Part shown: positions 15,160-23,596 of the stretch, piece after piece
Layout of the letters: the number at the start of each line of letters is the position of its first letter
Position numbering within the stretch: position 1 is the stretch's first letter
Origin: CANNDT01 sp945876205
GTDB lineage: Bacteria > Acidobacteriota > Vicinamibacteria > Vicinamibacterales > UBA2999
NCBI GenBank assembly: GCA_947503365.1
Contig: CANNDT010000051.1
Location: 1 to 31,578, forward strand
DNA length: 31,578 nt
Direction: 5' to 3'
The notes under the pieces: model-generated
Told to the model about the DNA's origin: nothing
The model's database searches: none
The model's input: only the letters and a program-made list of their open reading frames with translations
Made by a program: the position numbers and the translations under genes

Positions 15160-17211
15160 GTGATCGTCGCGTCGTACGCCGGCGTCCTGTTTCTCAGCGC
15201 GTTCCTGCTCTTCTTCATCCAGCCGATCGCGGGTAAGGCGCTGCTGCCGTGGTTCGGCGGCGCCCCCGCGGTCTGGACGGCCTGCCTCTTCTTCTTTCAG
15301 AGTCTGCTCCTGGCCGGCTACGCAGGCGCCCATCTCATCTCGAGGATCGGGCGCCGGTGGCAGCCGGTCGTCTACCTGGCGCTCATCGGCGTCACGCTGA
15401 TCCAGATGCCGATCGCGATCGGCGAGCGCTGGCGGCCGCAGGGCACCGAGACTCCAACGCCGCGGATCCTCGCAATCCTGTTTCTGGCGGTGGCGGCTCC
15501 ATACGTCCTGCTCGCGGCGACGACGCCGCTCTTGCAGCGGTGGGTGAGCCGCGACGCCCGTATCGCCAATCCGTACCGGCTCTATGCGGTCTCGAATGCG
15601 GGATCGCTCCTCGCGCTCCTGAGTTACCCGTTCATCTGGGAGCCACGACTGACCCTGGGCGCGCAGACCGCGGTCTGGTCGTGGATCTACGGCGTCTTCG
15701 TCGTCCTGGCTGCGGCCCTTGCGCTGACGCAACTCCGCAGCGCGGACGGAGCGAGCGAACCTGCCGATTCCATCGCCGGCACCGCTCCGCGCGTCGGCGG
15801 ACGCGATCGCCTGTTCTGGTTTCTGCTGGCAGCATCCGGCTCGGGCCTGCTGGCAGCGACGACCAGCGAGATGTGCCTCGACGTGGCGGCGGTGCCGTTT
15901 CTCTGGGTGCTGCCGCTCGCGCTGTATCTCGTGACGTTCATCCTGGCGTTCGCGGGTGTCTACCAGCGGTGGCTCGTGAGCGCGTTGTTCACCGTGAGTC
16001 TCGCCGCGCTGCTGGTGGTGAACGGGCTCGTGCCTTCTGTCTCGATCGAGTGGCAGGTGGCCACCGAGTCGCTGGCACTGTTCTTCGGCGCCTGGCTCTG
16101 TCACGGCGAGGTGGCCCGCCGCGCGCCGGCGCCGCGGCATCTCACCGCCTTCTACCTGATGCTCGCGGCCGGTGGCGCCGCAGGTACGCTCGCCGCGATG
16201 GCAGCACCGCTCGTCTTCCGCGATTTCTGGGAGCTGCCGCTCTTTCTGTCGCTGACGATCGTGTTGCTCTTCCGGGCGGTGCTGTTCGATCTGCCAGCGG
16301 ACGACAGGCTGGAGCGCCGGTTGGCGTGGGGGGCGATGGTCGTGGTGCCGGTGGTCGTGACCGCGTTCTTCGCATGGCCGCGCGTGACGCAGCTCGGCGA
16401 CACGGTGGCGACCGCGCGCAACTTCTACGGCGTGCTGCGCGTGGCCGACGACCCGTCTGCCGACGTGTCGCGGATGCGGCGCCTCCGTCACGGCCGGATT
16501 CTCCATGGAGTGCAGTTTCTCGACCCGGCGCTCCGCGCGCTGCCGACAACCTACTACGGCGCTCGCAGCGGAATCGATCGGGCGATCCGATCCCATCCCA
16601 ACCGCGTCGCCGGCGAGCCGCTGCGAATCGGGGTCATCGGTCTCGGTACCGGCACGATCGCGGCCTGGGGAGCGCCTGGCGATCGCATGACCTTCTACGA
16701 GATCAATCCGCAGGTGATTGACTTCGCCGGGACCTACTTCACCTATCTGCAGGACAGCGACGCCTCGATCGATGTCGTGCAGGGAGACGCCCGGCTATCG
16801 CTCGAGCAGCAGGACGCACGCAAGGACGGCGACCGCTTCGACGTGCTGGCCGTCGATGCGTTTTCGGGCGATGCGATCCCGGTGCACCTGCTGACGCGCG
16901 AGGCCTCGGCGCTCTACTGGCGAGTGCTGCGGGAGGACGGCGTGCTGGCGATGCACGTACAGAACCGCCACCTGGATCTGGCGCCGGTCGTCCGTGGGCT
17001 GGCGCAGGAAGCGGGGAAGACCGCCGTCCTGATCCGCGGCGTGACCAGGCCCGAGATGGGATCGTTTGCCAGCACCTGGATTCTGGTCAGCAGCAACGCC
17101 GCGCTGCTCGCGGGGTTGACCGGCGCCGGTCCGAGGCTGGACGCCACCGACAGCGCGCCCGCGATCGTGTGGACGGACAGCTTCAGCAACCTCTACGAAG
17201 TGCTTCGATGA
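15160..17211 (+). CDS. Membrane-fused spermidine-synthase-like protein
   Basis: The 683-residue protein joins about ten or more hydrophobic helices (residues 1-420) to a C-terminal Rossmann methyltransferase-like domain of the spermidine synthase superfamily. The latter shows RIGVIGLGTGTIAAWG, the acidic strand FYEINPQVID, the VVQGDARLSL turn and LAVDAFSGDAIPVHLL. Such fused proteins are common in Acidobacteria and others; they are not proven to make spermidine. The membrane half starts with FLSAFLLFFIQPIAGKALLPWFGG, a hallmark of the family. The start is GTG 15160, the only usual start after the upstream in-frame stop at 15121; the GGGAGG before it is unusually close. Confidence 0.85.
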   Translation: MIVASYAGVLFLSAFLLFFIQPIAGKALLPWFGGAPAVWTACLFFFQSLLLAGYAGAHLISRIGRRWQPVVYLALIGVTLIQMPIAIGERWRPQGTETPTPRILAILFLAVAAPYVLLAATTPLLQRWVSRDARIANPYRLYAVSNAGSLLALLSYPFIWEPRLTLGAQTAVWSWIYGVFVVLAAALALTQLRSADGASEPADSIAGTAPRVGGRDRLFWFLLAASGSGLLAATTSEMCLDVAAVPFLWVLPLALYLVTFILAFAGVYQRWLVSALFTVSLAALLVVNGLVPSVSIEWQVATESLALFFGAWLCHGEVARRAPAPRHLTAFYLMLAAGGAAGTLAAMAAPLVFRDFWELPLFLSLTIVLLFRAVLFDLPADDRLERRLAWGAMVVVPVVVTAFFAWPRVTQLGDTVATARNFYGVLRVADDPSADVSRMRRLRHGRILHGVQFLDPALRALPTTYYGARSGIDRAIRSHPNRVAGEPLRIGVIGLGTGTIAAWGAPGDRMTFYEINPQVIDFAGTYFTYLQDSDASIDVVQGDARLSLEQQDARKDGDRFDVLAVDAFSGDAIPVHLLTREASALYWRVLREDGVLAMHVQNRHLDLAPVVRGLAQEAGKTAVLIRGVTRPEMGSFASTWILVSSNAALLAGLTGAGPRLDATDSAPAIVWTDSFSNLYEVLR

Positions 17212-17235
17212 TTGCTGGCGCAGCGCTACATGCGG

Positions 17236-18120
17236 CTAGCGACCCCCGGCTGACGACGCCGGTACCGGCGCCATGACCGGGGCGTCCTTGATATAGGTGT
17301 GATAGCTCTCGGCCATCTGCCACAGGCCATTGATGTTCGCGTAGATGCGGCTCGACCAGTACGGCTTGTCGCCGTAGGTTGGCTGCAACTGCACCCAGAC
17401 GACGGAGTCGCCGAAATCCCACGCGCGTCCGTAGGCGACCGGCGCCGCGCCAATCTCCGGACGATTGGGATTGGCCAGGCGTCCCTTCTCCTGCTGCGCG
17501 AGGCGGTCCTTCTTTGAGGCCGAACGGCCGCCGTAGGTGTTGATTGCGCGCTGGTCGAGGTTATCGGCGACGCGCTTGGCCCAGCCGCCCTGGCCGTTCT
17601 CCTGTTCCTGCCACGCCGCGAGCGCCGACTTCTCGCCAGCGCCAAGCGGTTTATAGGGCAAGCGCTGGCAGGGATTCACGCAGGGGACCGCGAACGTCGT
17701 CGGCACGGTCTGGTAGTCGCGCTGCCGCACTTCGAGGTCGTTGATGTGGAGGAGGCGCCATCCGGCGGGACGCTGCACCCAGAAGTGACCGGAGAACTTC
17801 TTCTCGTCCTGGCTGCGTTCGAGGTAGATGACCTTGTTGTAGTTGCGCTCCAGTACTTTGACGGTGCCCCCGACACCGACGAGCGGCTTCACACCGGCGC
17901 GGAAGGCTTCGTCCTTGGTGGCGTAGTAGAGGCCGTCAGGATCGACCCAGCTGAAGTCGGCGTCGAGCAGCTTCTCGGCAGCCGCGCGGTCGCCGTTGAT
18001 GAGCGCCTGCGTGAGCGCCTGGTCCGCCTTGGCCACGTCGCTCTGCGCGGCGGTCTGGGCGCCGGCGATGCCAACCTGGGCGATGCAGACGAGAAACACG
18101 ATCGCGAGAAACCTTTTCAT
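17236..18120 (-). CDS. Secreted protein with NTF2-like (DUF4440/SnoaL-type) domain
   Basis: The 294-residue product has a signal peptide (MKRFLAIVFLVCIAQVGIAG, cut near GAQ). Residues 25-150 look like an NTF2-like cone: ADQALTQALINGDRAAAEKLLDADFSWVDPDG, YYATKDEAFRAG and GHFWVQRPAGWRLLHIND. The C-terminal half (from NPCQRLPYKPL) has its own conserved-looking part ending IYANINGLWQMAESYHTYIKD, perhaps a second copy of that fold. Proteins with this domain vary from enzymes to binding proteins, and the role here is unknown. ATG 18120 has a good GGAG upstream. The gene diverges from the SMP-30-like gene across a 200-base spacer and faces the spermidine-synthase-like gene with 24 bases between stops. 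Confidence 0.75.
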   Translation of the reverse strand: MKRFLAIVFLVCIAQVGIAGAQTAAQSDVAKADQALTQALINGDRAAAEKLLDADFSWVDPDGLYYATKDEAFRAGVKPLVGVGGTVKVLERNYNKVIYLERSQDEKKFSGHFWVQRPAGWRLLHINDLEVRQRDYQTVPTTFAVPCVNPCQRLPYKPLGAGEKSALAAWQEQENGQGGWAKRVADNLDQRAINTYGGRSASKKDRLAQQEKGRLANPNRPEIGAAPVAYGRAWDFGDSVVWVQLQPTYGDKPYWSSRIYANINGLWQMAESYHTYIKDAPVMAPVPASSAGGR

Positions 18121-18245
18121 GCCTGTCTCCTCAAATCTTGCCGGGCGTGACGAAGTCGACCCAAATCCTACCGCCGATGGTCTGCTGGCGATGGCATTTC
18201 TTTTCGCGACACCTCGCTGAAGCAGCATCTTTCACCGATACCAAG

Positions 18246-18263
18246 CCACAGAGACACGGAGAC
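18246..18263. repeat. Single arm of a GAGACACGGAG dispersed repeat
   Basis: An 18-base stretch beginning CCACAGAGACACGGAG matches 16 of 18 bases of the left arm of the inverted repeat at 26977-26994. It lies in the 200-base spacer between two divergent genes; I see no other structure in that spacer. Confidence 0.55.
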
Positions 18264-18320
18264 ACGGTGAAAACCAGCACCCCGTAGCGGGCATGCCGAG
18301 CGGCGGCTTACAATCCGCGC

Positions 18321-19331
18321 ATGAAAAGAACCGCCGCATGTGCCATCACGTTGTGCGTCGCGCTTGCTGCCGTCGGGATTGCGGTCGGCGATGCGATAGC
18401 CCAGCAACAGCCGGCGGTACGGCCGGTGACCGTCTCCGCGATTCCCGGCGTGATCGCCGCCGGCGCCACGTGGACGCTCGCGTGGGCCGGCACCGACAAC
18501 GCCGACGGCATCGTCGGCACGCCTGACGGCGGGCTTCTGTTTACGCAGGAACAGCCGAACCGGGTCAGCAAGCTCGATAGGAACGACAAGGTGTCGGTGT
18601 ACGTCGAGGGCACGCACGGCGCTGGGTCGGTGTCGATGGACACCAGGGGACGCCTGTTCGCGGCCGAACGCACCTGCACTGACCCCGGCCGGCCTGCGAC
18701 CCCTGCGTGCGCCGAGCCGACCCGCATCAGCATTGTGTCTCCCGAGAAAGAGCGCCGCGTCCTGGCCGACAACATCGACGGCACGTCGTTCGGCCGGCCG
18801 AACGATGTCGTTGCGGACAAGAAGGGTGGCGCCTATTTCACCTCCGGCGGCGCGTTCTACGTCAACGCGGCTGGCAAGGTGACGACGGTCGGCGAGAACC
18901 TGCGGACCAACGGGATCATGCTGAGCGCCGACGAAAAGACGCTCTACATCACCAACGGCATGGTGGTCGTCGCACTCGACGTCCAGCCTGACGGCAGCGT
19001 GAAGAACCAGCGCGATTTCGCGCATCTCGACGCGGGGGGCAACGGTGACGGGATGGCGATCGATGCGACCGGCCGCCTCTACGTCACGTCAAATCCAGGC
19101 GTGCAGGTGTTCAGTCCAGATGGCAAGTTCCTCGGGCTGATACCGACGCCACGCGCCCCGGCCAGCGTCGCCTTTGCCGGGCCTGACAAGAAGACGCTTT
19201 ACGTGACCGGCGCAGGCGCGCTGGGTCCAGACGGCAAGGAAATCGTCACCGCCGCCGGGGTCCGCAACAACGCCAAGTCCATCTTCCGCATCCCGATGCT
19301 GGCCGAGGGCTTCAAGGGCCGGCCCAAGTGA
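18321..19331 (+). CDS. Secreted SMP-30/gluconolactonase-like protein
   Basis: The 336-residue protein has a signal peptide (MKRTAACAITLCVALAAVGI, cut after AIAQ) and then a six-bladed SMP-30/gluconolactonase/LRE propeller. The metal-site signature is visible: an early Glu in LLFTQEQPNRVSKLD, the central GRPNDVVADKKGGAYFTS with Asn and Asp ligands, and NGDGMAIDATGRLYVTS with the fourth Asp. Family members hydrolyse lactones such as gluconolactone in a Ca2+- or Zn2+-dependent way. Being exported, it may act on sugar lactones or other lactones in the periplasm. The stop codon is 3 bases from the convergent MHYT gene. Family assignment is good; substrate unknown. Confidence 0.87.
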   Translation: MKRTAACAITLCVALAAVGIAVGDAIAQQQPAVRPVTVSAIPGVIAAGATWTLAWAGTDNADGIVGTPDGGLLFTQEQPNRVSKLDRNDKVSVYVEGTHGAGSVSMDTRGRLFAAERTCTDPGRPATPACAEPTRISIVSPEKERRVLADNIDGTSFGRPNDVVADKKGGAYFTSGGAFYVNAAGKVTTVGENLRTNGIMLSADEKTLYITNGMVVVALDVQPDGSVKNQRDFAHLDAGGNGDGMAIDATGRLYVTSNPGVQVFSPDGKFLGLIPTPRAPASVAFAGPDKKTLYVTGAGALGPDGKEIVTAAGVRNNAKSIFRIPMLAEGFKGRPK

Positions 19332-19334
19332 TAT

Positions 19335-20117
19335 TCAGCCGAGCCAGCCTTGCCGAGGAGAGTGGCGGCGCCGCTCGAACATGCTCGCCACCACGACAGC
19401 GCCGAGCACGACGAGCGCCACGCTGCCAATCGTGACGATGCCGCCTGCCGGGAGACTGACGGCATGCGACAGATTGGGTACGACGTCGCTGCGCGTGTAG
19501 GTGACCGCGGCCAGGCCGGTGAAATGCATCAGCGAAATCGCCGCCCCGAGGAGCAGCGCCGCCGCGACGCGCTTGCGTGGCCGCTTGTGGCCGGCCCTGA
19601 AGAAGAACATCAGGGTCAACGACATGAAGGAGAACGCGGCCGCCAGCGCGATCGACAGCGCCACGAGCGTGATGGCGTAGTGATGCAACACCGGGGCGCG
19701 CATCGAGCCCATCGCGATGTAGTGCAACGCCGAGATGGCCAGGCTCATGATGACGGTGCCGATGATGGCCTGGCGGCGGCCCAGGGTTGGCTGCGTGACC
19801 GCGAGCAGCGCGGCTAGGGAGGCGGCGAAGGCGCTCGTTAAGGAGTTGATGGCCGTGGGCCAGTCGTACTGCGTCGGCACCGGCAGGCGGAACGCGAGCA
19901 TCGCCGTGTAGTGCGTCGACCAGATGCCGATGGACGTGGCGATGACGCCTCCGACGAGCCACGCGGTGCGCGCGCGCCCCTTGGCGGCCGTCACGCGCTC
20001 GGCGAGGTCGAGGCTCGCCCATGCGCCGGCCACGGCAATCACGATCGACAGCGCAACCGCCCACGGGTCGTAGCTACCGTTGAGGATCTCCGTCGGGGGC
20101 ACACCGTAGCATCTCAC
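19335..20117 (-). CDS. MHYT-domain integral membrane sensor, stand-alone
   Basis: The 260-residue protein is nearly all membrane, with about seven helices. It has three copies of the MHYT-type motif at helix ends: THYTAM near residue 69, LHYIAM, and MHFTGL. The His and Met of these repeats are proposed to bind copper and sense O2, NO or CO. In most relatives the domain is joined to GGDEF, EAL or kinase domains; here nothing follows it. The start is GTG 20117; a GTG at 20102 (VPPTEILNGSYDP) is an equally plausible start by comparison with the family. The gene diverges from the MFS exporter gene with about 30 bases between starts. Confidence 0.88.
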   Translation of the reverse strand: MRCYGVPPTEILNGSYDPWAVALSIVIAVAGAWASLDLAERVTAAKGRARTAWLVGGVIATSIGIWSTHYTAMLAFRLPVPTQYDWPTAINSLTSAFAASLAALLAVTQPTLGRRQAIIGTVIMSLAISALHYIAMGSMRAPVLHHYAITLVALSIALAAAFSFMSLTLMFFFRAGHKRPRKRVAAALLLGAAISLMHFTGLAAVTYTRSDVVPNLSHAVSLPAGGIVTIGSVALVVLGAVVVASMFERRRHSPRQGWLG

Positions 20118-20148
20118 CGACTGCCGCCGCGCCTACAATGAAAGAGAC

Positions 20149-21444
20149 ATGTCCAGTTCGGCGGGGCAGCGGCTGACGCGTGCCCTGCAGCATCGCAACT
20201 TCAGGCTCTTTTTCGGCGGCCAGAGCGTCTCCCTCGTCGGCACGTGGATCACGCGCGTCGCGACCAGTTGGCTGATCTATCGCCTCACCGGCTCAGAGCT
20301 GCTGCTCGGGATCGCCGGCTTCGTCGGGCAGCTTCCGACCCTCGTCATCACCCCGTTTGCCGGCGTCCTGGTCGATCGGATGGACCGGCGAAAAATCCTC
20401 CTGATCACCCAGGCCGCCTCGCTCGTCCAATCGGCGGCGCTCACGGCGTTGACACTGAGCGGCGTCATCACCGTCATGCAGATCATCTGGCTGCAGGTGA
20501 TCCAGGGGGTGATCAATTCCTTCGACACCCCGGCCAGGCAGGCGTTTGTCAGCGAGATGGTGGAGGACCGCAAGGACCTGCCGAACGCGATCGCGCTCAA
20601 CTCGTCGATGGTCAACGGCAGCCGGATCATCGGTCCGTCGATCGGCGGCGTCCTGATTGCCGCGGTGGGAGAGGGATGGTGCTTCCTGGTTGACACGATC
20701 TCCTACGCGGCCGTGATTGCTTCGCTCCTGGCGATGCGGATTGAGCCGCGGAAGAAACATGGTGCGGGCGAGATGCACCTGCTCGACGAGCTTCGCCACG
20801 GCTGGAACTACGTCTTCCAGTCCGTGCCGATACGCTCGGTGCTCATCCTGGTGGCGATCGTCAGTGTGGCCGGCACGCCGTACACCGTGCTGATGCCGGC
20901 GTTTGCCGCGCAGGTCCTGCACGGCGGGCCCTACACGCTGGGCATCCTGATGACCGCCACCGGTGTCGGCGCGCTGAGCGGTGCGCTCTTCCTGGCCGCG
21001 CGCGAAAGTGTCATCGGGCTTGGCCGCATCATCACCTGGGCATCCCTGACGTTTGGCATCGGGCTGGTCGGGTTCTCGCTGTCGACGTCGCTCTGGCTGG
21101 CCTGCGTGGCGCTGGCCGTGGGCAGCGCCGGGCTGATGACCACGCTCGCGGGGTCGAACACGATTCTCCAGACGGTTGTCGAAGAGCGGTTACGCGGCCG
21201 CGTGATGTCGTTCTACACGATGGCGTTCTTCGGCACCGTTCCCATCGGCAGCCTCATCGGCGGGGTCGTCGCCGACCGTGTCGGGGTGCCGCTGACCGTG
21301 CGTCTGAGCGGCATCGTCTGCCTCGTTGCCGCCACCTGGTTCGCCTCCCGCCTGCCGGCGATCCGCGCCGTGATCCGTCCCATCTACCGCGAGCGCGGGA
21401 TCATCACCGTGCCGGCCGTCGACACCGGCGCGAAGACCCTCTAA
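20149..21444 (+). CDS. MFS transporter, EntS/MFS_3-like exporter
   Basis: The 431-residue protein has twelve predicted helices and the loop 2-3 signature GVLVDRMDRRKILLITQ (a GxxxDRxxRR form) with a counterpart GGVVADRVG in the second half. NFRLFFGGQSVSLVGTW and TPARQAFVSEMV are typical of the MFS_3 group, which includes the enterobactin exporter EntS and many drug or small-molecule exporters. No siderophore genes are nearby, so the cargo is unknown. ATG 20149 is preceded by a weak GAAAGAG. The gene stands 147 bases upstream of the peptidase cassette on the same strand; a link is possible but not shown. Confidence 0.88.
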   Translation: MSSSAGQRLTRALQHRNFRLFFGGQSVSLVGTWITRVATSWLIYRLTGSELLLGIAGFVGQLPTLVITPFAGVLVDRMDRRKILLITQAASLVQSAALTALTLSGVITVMQIIWLQVIQGVINSFDTPARQAFVSEMVEDRKDLPNAIALNSSMVNGSRIIGPSIGGVLIAAVGEGWCFLVDTISYAAVIASLLAMRIEPRKKHGAGEMHLLDELRHGWNYVFQSVPIRSVLILVAIVSVAGTPYTVLMPAFAAQVLHGGPYTLGILMTATGVGALSGALFLAARESVIGLGRIITWASLTFGIGLVGFSLSTSLWLACVALAVGSAGLMTTLAGSNTILQTVVEERLRGRVMSFYTMAFFGTVPIGSLIGGVVADRVGVPLTVRLSGIVCLVAATWFASRLPAIRAVIRPIYRERGIITVPAVDTGAKTL

Positions 21445-21591
21445 AAAGAATTCCGCCCACCGGTTGTTCGGATTCGCCGGCCGCGACGTTTATACAAACG
21501 GCGGACGGTACGAGCGCTGCGCGCAAGGCTGGAAACCGCCACACACATTCCCCTGGGTAACCCTTCTTTCCGTCTTGAACGGAGGTCTATC

Positions 21592-23583
21592 GTGCCAGTT
21601 GCCAACACATCGGCGTCGACCCGTCGTCCGGCGCGCCGCGCATCCGCATCCACCACCCGGCCGCGCGCTGCCGCCCCGCGCGTGCTCGCGGCCTACAAGA
21701 AGATTCAGTTTGGGTCGCGCCAATCGGTCGCCCGGAGCCTTGCCGGGCCGCGCATGGCCGCTCTCGACATCGGGCCGCTCCTCGACGCCGCGCAGCGCGA
21801 ATCGGTCACCAAGGCCAATCAGCTGGCAGTCGGCCTGGTCGCGAAGAAGAAGAACGTCGGAGAAGAGCGCGACGCCATCCGCGGGATGATGCGCTGGGGC
21901 GCGACGCGGGCAACGGACGCCGACGCGCGCCGCCGGCTGATCGTCCGCGCGTACAAGGCGAACCAGCGCGAGATGTTCGTCGTCCACGGGATCTCGGAGC
22001 TCGCCCCCGACCAGGCGGCCCTCTTCATGCGCACCTACTTCGCCGAGGGCGGCTCGATGAAAGCCGTGATCGAGTGGCTGCAGATTGCCGGAAAGTCGCT
22101 GCAGACGATTCAACCGGCGCCGACGACCAATATCATCATCGACCCCGCCGTGCGCATTCCGCGCCCGGCGCGCAAGGCCACGCAGGCCGCGCCGCAGAAG
22201 GCCGGGTTCCTCGACATCGTCTCGGATGTCGCCGGCGCCGTGGGCGATTTTGTCAGCGACGCCGGGAGCGCCGCGGTCAACGCCGTCACCACCGTGGTCA
22301 ACGCCGTGCTGACCGCCGGGAAGTCGCTCGCCGACGCGGTCGCGGCGGCCGCCTCGTGGACGGTGTCGCAGGTGACCGATCTGGTGCGGGCGCTCGTCGC
22401 CGCCGGAAAGGGCGTGCAGTCGATCCTGACCGAGGCCCTGGCCAGGGGCTCCGCGACGCTCAAGAAGTTCGTCGAAGCGCTCGCCGCCGCGGGACGTTCG
22501 GTCAGCGAAATGCTGTCCTGGGCGGTCGCCAGGGCGGCGACCGTGGTGAAAGACACCATCGCCGCGCTGCTGAGCGCCGGCAAGACGGTCTACCAGGTGA
22601 TCGTCTGGGCCGCCGCCGCCGAATCGGCGCTGGCGCTGAAGATCGTCCGCGGGCTGCTCGATGCGGCGAAGACGGTGGCGACGATCATGGCCGACGTCAT
22701 CCGCCTGGAGGTGGCGCTGATGAGGAAGATGGTGACGCTGGTCTTCCAGGCGACGCAGAAGCTCGCCGACATCCTCGCGTCGATCGCGCAGAGCGCCACC
22801 AGCATCATCAGAACGGTGCTCGAGGGCCTGCTGGCCGCGGGAGCGACGCTCGCGGCCACCGTGGCGTCGATCTTCACCAACGTGGCGCAGGCGTTCCGGA
22901 GAGGCCTGGTCGAAGGGCTGATGGCCATCGGCAAGTCGGCGCTCGACATCCTGAAGGCGGCGCTCTTCACCAGTGCGGCGATGCTCGCCCTGGCATTTGC
23001 CTCGCTGATGGAGATCTTCGGCGGCCATCGTCCGTTGAACTCCGCGGAGCTGTCGGCGGCGCGCAAGGTGTTTGGGTGGTCGATCGATCTCTCCCGCGTG
23101 AAGATCGCCGTCGCCTCGATCCCCGCCGACGTCGTCAACTGGCTCAACGGCCAGCGTCCCTTCACGACCATGTACATCATCAACTTCGCCTCGTCGGCGC
23201 ACATCACGATGGGGACCTTAATCCATGAGCTCACCCACGTCTGGCAGGGAGTGGTCGCGGGTCCGGTCTACATGGTGGAAGCGCTGCACTCGCAGTTCTT
23301 CGGCCGCGGCTACGAGGTGACGGCCGCGGACATCAATGCGGCGGGCGGCGACATCAACAAGCTGGAGCGCGAACAGCAGGCGGTCGTCGTCGAGCGCTAC
23401 TACATGGGCAAGTGGGGAGGGAGCAGCTGGGATGTGGCCACCTACGAGCCGCTGGCGAAAGACGTCTACAAACCGATGCCGATGACGATGCTGCCGATCG
23501 GCACGTTGCTGCCGGCAATGCTGCCGTTCCGCAGCAAGGCCGCGGGCAGGGTGCCGCGGCTGGCGATCCGTTCTTACAACTGA
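21592..23583 (+). CDS. Helical-repeat protein with C-terminal HExxH zinc-peptidase domain
   Basis: I do not recognise this 663-residue protein as a named family. Residues 1-33 are basic, Ser/Thr/Ala/Arg-rich and probably disordered, with no signal peptide. Residues 34-190 form a mixed globular region. Residues 213-474 hold eight or nine tandem 29-residue amphipathic helical repeats with the consensus start AGKS/T-V/L (clear copies begin at 242, 271, 300, 329, 358, 387 and 416). Residues 490-663 carry a zincin motif HELTH (His545, Glu546, His549) with a possible third ligand Glu in EREQQAVVVERYY (594-606), like gluzincins. GTG 21592 follows a GGAGG at the right distance. A cysteine peptidase gene follows 13 bases downstream. 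The zinc-peptidase call is well supported by motif; the role is unknown. Confidence 0.75.
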   Translation: MPVANTSASTRRPARRASASTTRPRAAAPRVLAAYKKIQFGSRQSVARSLAGPRMAALDIGPLLDAAQRESVTKANQLAVGLVAKKKNVGEERDAIRGMMRWGATRATDADARRRLIVRAYKANQREMFVVHGISELAPDQAALFMRTYFAEGGSMKAVIEWLQIAGKSLQTIQPAPTTNIIIDPAVRIPRPARKATQAAPQKAGFLDIVSDVAGAVGDFVSDAGSAAVNAVTTVVNAVLTAGKSLADAVAAAASWTVSQVTDLVRALVAAGKGVQSILTEALARGSATLKKFVEALAAAGRSVSEMLSWAVARAATVVKDTIAALLSAGKTVYQVIVWAAAAESALALKIVRGLLDAAKTVATIMADVIRLEVALMRKMVTLVFQATQKLADILASIAQSATSIIRTVLEGLLAAGATLAATVASIFTNVAQAFRRGLVEGLMAIGKSALDILKAALFTSAAMLALAFASLMEIFGGHRPLNSAELSAARKVFGWSIDLSRVKIAVASIPADVVNWLNGQRPFTTMYIINFASSAHITMGTLIHELTHVWQGVVAGPVYMVEALHSQFFGRGYEVTAADINAAGGDINKLEREQQAVVVERYYMGKWGGSSWDVATYEPLAKDVYKPMPMTMLPIGTLLPAMLPFRSKAAGRVPRLAIRSYN

Positions 23584-23596
23584 GGGGGAGACGAAC

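Noticed and set aside
15136..16596. Minus-strand open frame of 486 codons
   Set aside because: It is opposite the spermidine-synthase-like gene and has a low-complexity Arg/Gln/His/Glu composition.
21490..23202. Long minus-strand open frame of 570 codons opposite the helical-repeat gene
   Set aside because: The product is Arg/His/Gly/Asp-rich without motifs, typical of antisense frames in GC-rich DNA. The plus-strand gene has a ribosome binding site, repeats and HELTH.
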